From assembly GCF_028683135.1 (NCBI RefSeq), contig NZ_JAJUBB010000008.1, forward strand, positions 124,001 to 188,000: a stretch of DNA of 64,000 nt. Reading direction: 5' to 3'. The position numbers and the translations under genes are program-made. Positions 63,511-64,000 of this stretch are shown here, piece after piece (position 1 is the first letter of the stretch; each line of letters starts with the position of its first letter). Source of the DNA: Enterovibrio qingdaonensis (GTDB taxonomy: Bacteria > Pseudomonadota > Gammaproteobacteria > Enterobacterales > Vibrionaceae). Below the pieces are notes generated by a model. It saw only the letters and a program-made list of their open reading frames with translations, was not told the origin of the DNA and did no database searches.

Positions 63511-64000
63511 ATGAAAGGACTTTGGAACGGAAGCCCAAGCATGCGCAAAGTCGTGCATTGGCTCAGTACACTGGCGATATGTCTCCCTGTAGCTCAATTG
63601 GCTTTCGCCAGTAATCAGCTGAATAACATTGAGTTGTTGGAGAAGGAAAACAATGCGTACAGCTTAGCATTGACGTTAGAGAACCCTGAAATATTGGCTA
63701 ACTTTGATAAAACCAGTAGCGAACTTGCGATCGTATTGAAAGACACCATCGCATCAGAAGAGTTAGCGGTAGACCGCGCAGTCAACGCGGGTGTGCTTCA
63801 ACATATTTCGCTTTATCCAAAGGACGATGGGCTCGCGATAAGGTTGCAAGCCAATAGCCATTTTGGATACGACTATTTTCAATCAGACAACATTCTGACG
63901 ATCGATGTGTTTCCGTCACTAACCGTGGTGAAATCGGGTGACGATACACTGGCAAAAACGACAGATAGCGGGAATATATCCATTAACTTTCAGGACATTC
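63511..64000 (+). CDS. pilQ: Type IVa pilus secretin PilQ, 3' end cut by window edge
   Basis: About 163 N-terminal residues are visible. Start ATG 63511 has AGAGG upstream. A long signal peptide (MKGLWNGSPSMRKVVHWLST, ending LAFASNQ) is followed by an AMIN domain (LLEKENNAYSLALTLENPEI, LTIDVFPSL), the glycan-binding part of PilQ. The secretin core would follow beyond the window. Last of the pilMNOPQ operon here. Confidence 0.93.
   Translation, partial: MKGLWNGSPSMRKVVHWLSTLAICLPVAQLAFASNQLNNIELLEKENNAYSLALTLENPEILANFDKTSSELAIVLKDTIASEELAVDRAVNAGVLQHISLYPKDDGLAIRLQANSHFGYDYFQSDNILTIDVFPSLTVVKSGDDTLAKTTDSGNISINFQDI

Overview
The window is a stretch of Vibrionaceae chromosome, most probably a Vibrio. 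Its base composition looks close to 50% GC by eye, which suggests the V. furnissii/V. fluvialis side of the genus; this is an inference. Genus-level evidence: aphA (the vibrio low-cell-density quorum regulator) with a LuxR/HapR-type operator upstream, an argH-argA fusion, a peroxiredoxin-glutaredoxin hybrid next to oxyR, DUF3135 and DUF3624 proteins, and a pilMNOPQ cluster after mrcA. I see no tRNA, rRNA, CRISPR array, prophage, integron, transposase or defence system. The region is core chromosome.

Layout. 1-12.3 kb: lipid A acyltransferase (cut by the left edge), hldD, a TetR-type regulator, kbl-tdh, yibQ/envC/gpmM on the minus strand, then yibN, secB, gpsA and cysE on the plus strand. As I remember the E. 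coli map, this is nearly colinear with the 81-82 min region. 12.4-22.7 kb: pfkA, fieF, cpxP divergent from cpxRA, a chemoreceptor, trmL, tpiA, a tautomerase, a DUF3135 gene and fpr with a cysteine-rich HTH regulator. 23.7-26.3 kb: an EmrAB-type efflux operon. 26.3-45.3 kb: glpX, glpK, zapB, rraA, menA, hslUV, ftsN, cytR, priA, rpmE, malic enzyme and metJ/metBL/metF, which follows the enterobacterial 88-89 min order. 45.4-58.1 kb: aphA, ppc, argCBG-argH(A), a DUF3624 gene, a dihydrolipoamide-dehydrogenase-like flavoprotein, peroxiredoxin-glutaredoxin and oxyR. 58.2-64 kb: mrcA (PBP1A) divergent from pilM-N-O-P-Q, with pilQ cut by the right edge.

Several regulatory circuits can be read directly: three GTAAA repeats 10 bp apart between cpxP and cpxR (CpxR box), tandem 8-bp met boxes before metB and metF, two ARG-box-like sites 21 bp apart before argC, a four-part OxyR site in front of oxyR, and a LuxR/HapR-like palindrome upstream of aphA.

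No wholly new multi-gene system was found. The best leads are small: a minus-strand sRNA-like unit upstream of glpK, a 50-codon membrane ORF with an ATGA overlap to priA, a flavoprotein with an extra C-terminal cysteine cluster beside the peroxide-defence genes, a SufR-like cysteine cluster in the regulator preceding fpr, palindromes before kbl, and the absence of argE from its usual place between ppc and argC.
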